Below are positions 62,135 to 64,000 of a stretch of 64,000 nucleotides of DNA, piece after piece. This DNA comes from Bacteroidaceae bacterium (GTDB lineage Bacteria; Bacteroidota; Bacteroidia; Bacteroidales; Bacteroidaceae), in assembly GCA_900769465.1 (NCBI GenBank), contig CAAGGT010000067.1:1-64000 (forward strand), given 5' to 3'. How positions within the stretch are numbered: position 1 is the stretch's first letter; the number at the start of each line of letters is the position of its first letter. Made by a program: the position numbers and the translations under genes. Under the pieces are notes generated by a model that saw only the letters and a list, made by a program, of their open reading frames with translations, was not told the origin of the DNA and did not search any database.

Positions 62135-63817
62135 ATGAAAAAACTATTCTTAACCCTTTTTCTTGCATTTGCCACCGTATGTGGCTTTGCACAAAGCATA
62201 AATCACGGGCGGTTCAATGATTATATGTTCCGTGGTGGTGATGTTGTTTTTAAAGGCCGTTTCGAGAACTATTCACAAAGCGAAATGCCACAGTATGTAG
62301 TGGCAAACGTTATGGACTATTTCACATTGCAGAATCAGAACCAACTTGTCAAGGTGAATGCAGACGGCACATTTTGCGGTACTGTCAAACTGCTACACTC
62401 GCAAATATGTTTTATTGATGCATCGCCACATACTATAATTCCACTTCTATCCGTCGGTGATACATTGGAAGCGGTATTCACTCCTAATGACTATGTATTG
62501 AATAGCAGGAATAATCATTTGGCGGATATCTTCACGGAGTCGCAGAACGAGATTTACAAGCGTTACGCAGATAGCCCCTATGGCGATTTGTCACAGCCAT
62601 ATATATATTCCAAAGACGGAAATCGCGATACAATACAATGGGCTATAGAGCGTAATATTGACATCATGGAACAGGCGATAAAGGATATACGCCGTGACAG
62701 AATTATGCTTCCCGATTCATTGTCGCCACTTGCGTGTGAAATGGTAAAGAGCAACATACTTTTTAAAGGTTTGTCCAATATTGTCGAACTTTTGGAAACG
62801 TGGCGTTTCTCGTCGGGAAGGTCTCTTGTATATGACGAAAAGGCAGGTGAGTACAAAGAGGTTGTAAAAAATACAACAGCCAAGCCGCTTGACCTACGCA
62901 GGTTAAGGAAGTTCTTTATAAAACACGAAAAGGATCTGTTCGATAATCCATGTATTCTGTTTAACCCAAATACATTCTGGGTACTTTTCAACTCTTTGAG
63001 AAATACCATTTATGCACCATTGTACCACGGAGCGACAATCTATGCCCCTGCCGGTGCAGAACAAGATGTTGCCGATTATGCTTTGTGGCACATTTTGCCA
63101 CGTGAGTACCGTGATGGTTTCTTTGAAAAGGCATTACCATTAAGTGGCGATACCCTGTATACACAGGAAGATAAAATTCGTCAAGGATTTGAGAATATAT
63201 ATGATATGTATGGCATATCTTCATCCACATTCCTCTCACATATGGCATTGACCTTATATGTATTCGGCCAGCACTTCGATGGGGTTGACGGCGACAAATA
63301 CATTACCGAAAAAGCAAAGGCTGCAATGCCGTTTATAACACACCCCGTTGTGGCACATCATTTCCTTGAACTCTATCGCAAGCACGCTGTTGCCAACGAA
63401 AATACTGTTGTTCCTATGTTGAATGCTTTTGCCAATGAGGTTGCAGACCGTGTTTTGTCACCATACAAGGGTAATGTGTTGTTCCTTGATTTTTGGTCAT
63501 ACGGCTGTGGCCCTTGCCGTGCAGGTATGCTTGAACAACGTGAACTTGTAGAGCGGATGAAAGGAAAACCGGTGAAATTCATCTATATTGCCTCTACCGA
63601 ATATGACGATGTAGAGCACTCAACACAATGGTTGAAAGAGAAAGGTATAAATGGAGAAGCCTTGTTTGTTGACGAACGCGATTGGACCGCTTTCAAAGGA
63701 GTATTCAATTTTACAGGTACACCGGCTCTTGTGCTCATTGGAAGGGATGGATTTGTACACTCCGCATCGCATGATGTCAACGCCCTTGAAAAGGAGATTG
63801 AAGAGTTGTTGAAATGA
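62135..63817 (+). CDS. Secreted thioredoxin-family protein (second of three)
   Basis: 560 residues from the ATG at 62135 (a start 6 bases earlier is possible). Signal peptide 'MKKLFLTLFLAFATVCGFAQ'. A long N-terminal region of unknown fold is followed by a C-terminal thioredoxin domain: 'LFLDFWSYGCGPCRAGMLEQ' (CGPC about 457-460) and 'FTGTPALVLIGRDG' (cis-Pro). It starts 20 bases after the previous gene. Probably periplasmic and redox-active. Confidence 0.85.
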   Translation: MKKLFLTLFLAFATVCGFAQSINHGRFNDYMFRGGDVVFKGRFENYSQSEMPQYVVANVMDYFTLQNQNQLVKVNADGTFCGTVKLLHSQICFIDASPHTIIPLLSVGDTLEAVFTPNDYVLNSRNNHLADIFTESQNEIYKRYADSPYGDLSQPYIYSKDGNRDTIQWAIERNIDIMEQAIKDIRRDRIMLPDSLSPLACEMVKSNILFKGLSNIVELLETWRFSSGRSLVYDEKAGEYKEVVKNTTAKPLDLRRLRKFFIKHEKDLFDNPCILFNPNTFWVLFNSLRNTIYAPLYHGATIYAPAGAEQDVADYALWHILPREYRDGFFEKALPLSGDTLYTQEDKIRQGFENIYDMYGISSSTFLSHMALTLYVFGQHFDGVDGDKYITEKAKAAMPFITHPVVAHHFLELYRKHAVANENTVVPMLNAFANEVADRVLSPYKGNVLFLDFWSYGCGPCRAGMLEQRELVERMKGKPVKFIYIASTEYDDVEHSTQWLKEKGINGEALFVDERDWTAFKGVFNFTGTPALVLIGRDGFVHSASHDVNALEKEIEELLK

Positions 63818-63838
63818 TAAGAAGTTTGAATAATCGAT

Positions 63839-64000
63839 ATGAAGAAACTTGTATTAACCTTAATCGTTGCGTTTACCACCGTATGTGGCTTTGCACAGGA
63901 GAAAGTATGGGAAGATGTTGTGACAGGCTACAGAACAAGCACTGTCTTTGATGTCAATAAGGTTTGGTTCTATCCCGACAGGACCGATGTGCTCTTGCAC
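63839..64000 (+). CDS. Third secreted protein of the tandem set, cut by window end
   Basis: 54 codons to the window edge. The signal peptide 'MKKLVLTLIVAFTTVCGFAQ' is nearly identical to that of the first gene in protein and DNA, while the mature start ('EKVWEDVVTGYRTSTVFDV') differs. A thioredoxin domain is expected further on but is not visible. It begins 21 bases after the second gene, on the same transcript. Confidence 0.8.
   Translation, partial: MKKLVLTLIVAFTTVCGFAQEKVWEDVVTGYRTSTVFDVNKVWFYPDRTDVLLH

Overview
The window is chromosomal DNA from a member of the Bacteroidales, most likely Prevotellaceae or a close relative. The evidence is: promoters of the TTTG-N19-21-TANNTTTG type (13622, 24719, 29214, 39441); a fused lpxC-fabZ gene; a lipidated Omp85 protein (TamL type); a DksA-like protein without zinc cysteines; GEVED/PCMD surface proteins with a C-terminal sorting motif 'YDLQGRK...GVYIIDGKKV'; DUF4296, DUF4919 and DUF3298 lipoproteins; and outer-membrane beta-barrel genes followed by TlpA-like proteins. 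Genus cannot be fixed from the sequence alone.

Layout. 1-83 is the tail of an IS transposase. 107-9245 is mostly minus-strand: lrgAB; fabD with a cytoplasmic GH13 amylase and a DUF4919 protein; an AmpG-like MFS permease with a BadF-type amino-sugar kinase and an FKBP isomerase lipoprotein; gdhA. 9601-32300 is mostly plus-strand: a large secreted GEVED protein, an AmgK-like kinase fused to a RapZ C-terminal domain, ileS-dksA-lspA-DUF4296, tamL, tyrS, tRNA-His, a TonB-like protein, an ATP-grasp protein, aminopeptidase P, an AraC regulator and a radical-SAM gene. 31387-36135 (minus) carries lpxD-lpxC/fabZ-lpxA with miaA; 36243-39410 (minus) carries purM-prfA-pyrF. 39973-49401 (plus) holds a POT transporter, a glycine-cleavage cluster (lplA-gcvT-gcvH-gcvPA-gcvPB) and an OPT transporter. 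49598-54741 holds a glyoxalase-II-like hydrolase, rsmG, a DUF3298 lipoprotein, a YtxH/holin-X envelope cluster, a GNAT gene and a MATE exporter. 54742-64000 looks accessory: an orphan promoter-like motif, a phage-type muramidase, a two-TM membrane winged-helix regulator, an outer-membrane beta-barrel protein and three tandem thioredoxin-family secreted proteins (the last cut by the window edge).

Two observations stand out. First, a ~105-bp interspersed element occurs four times (31273, 44185, 49406 and, reversed, 50277). It folds into one long hairpin whose middle arms change in a compensatory way between copies. All four copies start within about 15 bp after a stop codon, in the same orientation as the gene they follow. 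Second, a nearly identical ECF-sigma-like motif (GTAACA-N15-CGTCTT) occurs at 54831, 57728 and 60698. Two copies precede the beta-barrel gene and the thioredoxin operon; the third precedes no ORF but is followed by a strong terminator about 200 nt downstream, which suggests a small RNA.

How the genes fit together: the AmpG-like permease, the BadF-type kinase and the AmgK-RapZ fusion point to cell-wall amino-sugar recycling; lpxD/lpxC-fabZ/lpxA, fabD, lspA, tamL and lrgAB serve envelope building; the gcv genes together with lplA make a self-contained glycine-cleavage unit with its own lipoylation enzyme; POT, OPT, aminopeptidase P and gdhA fit a peptide- and amino-acid-fermenting lifestyle.
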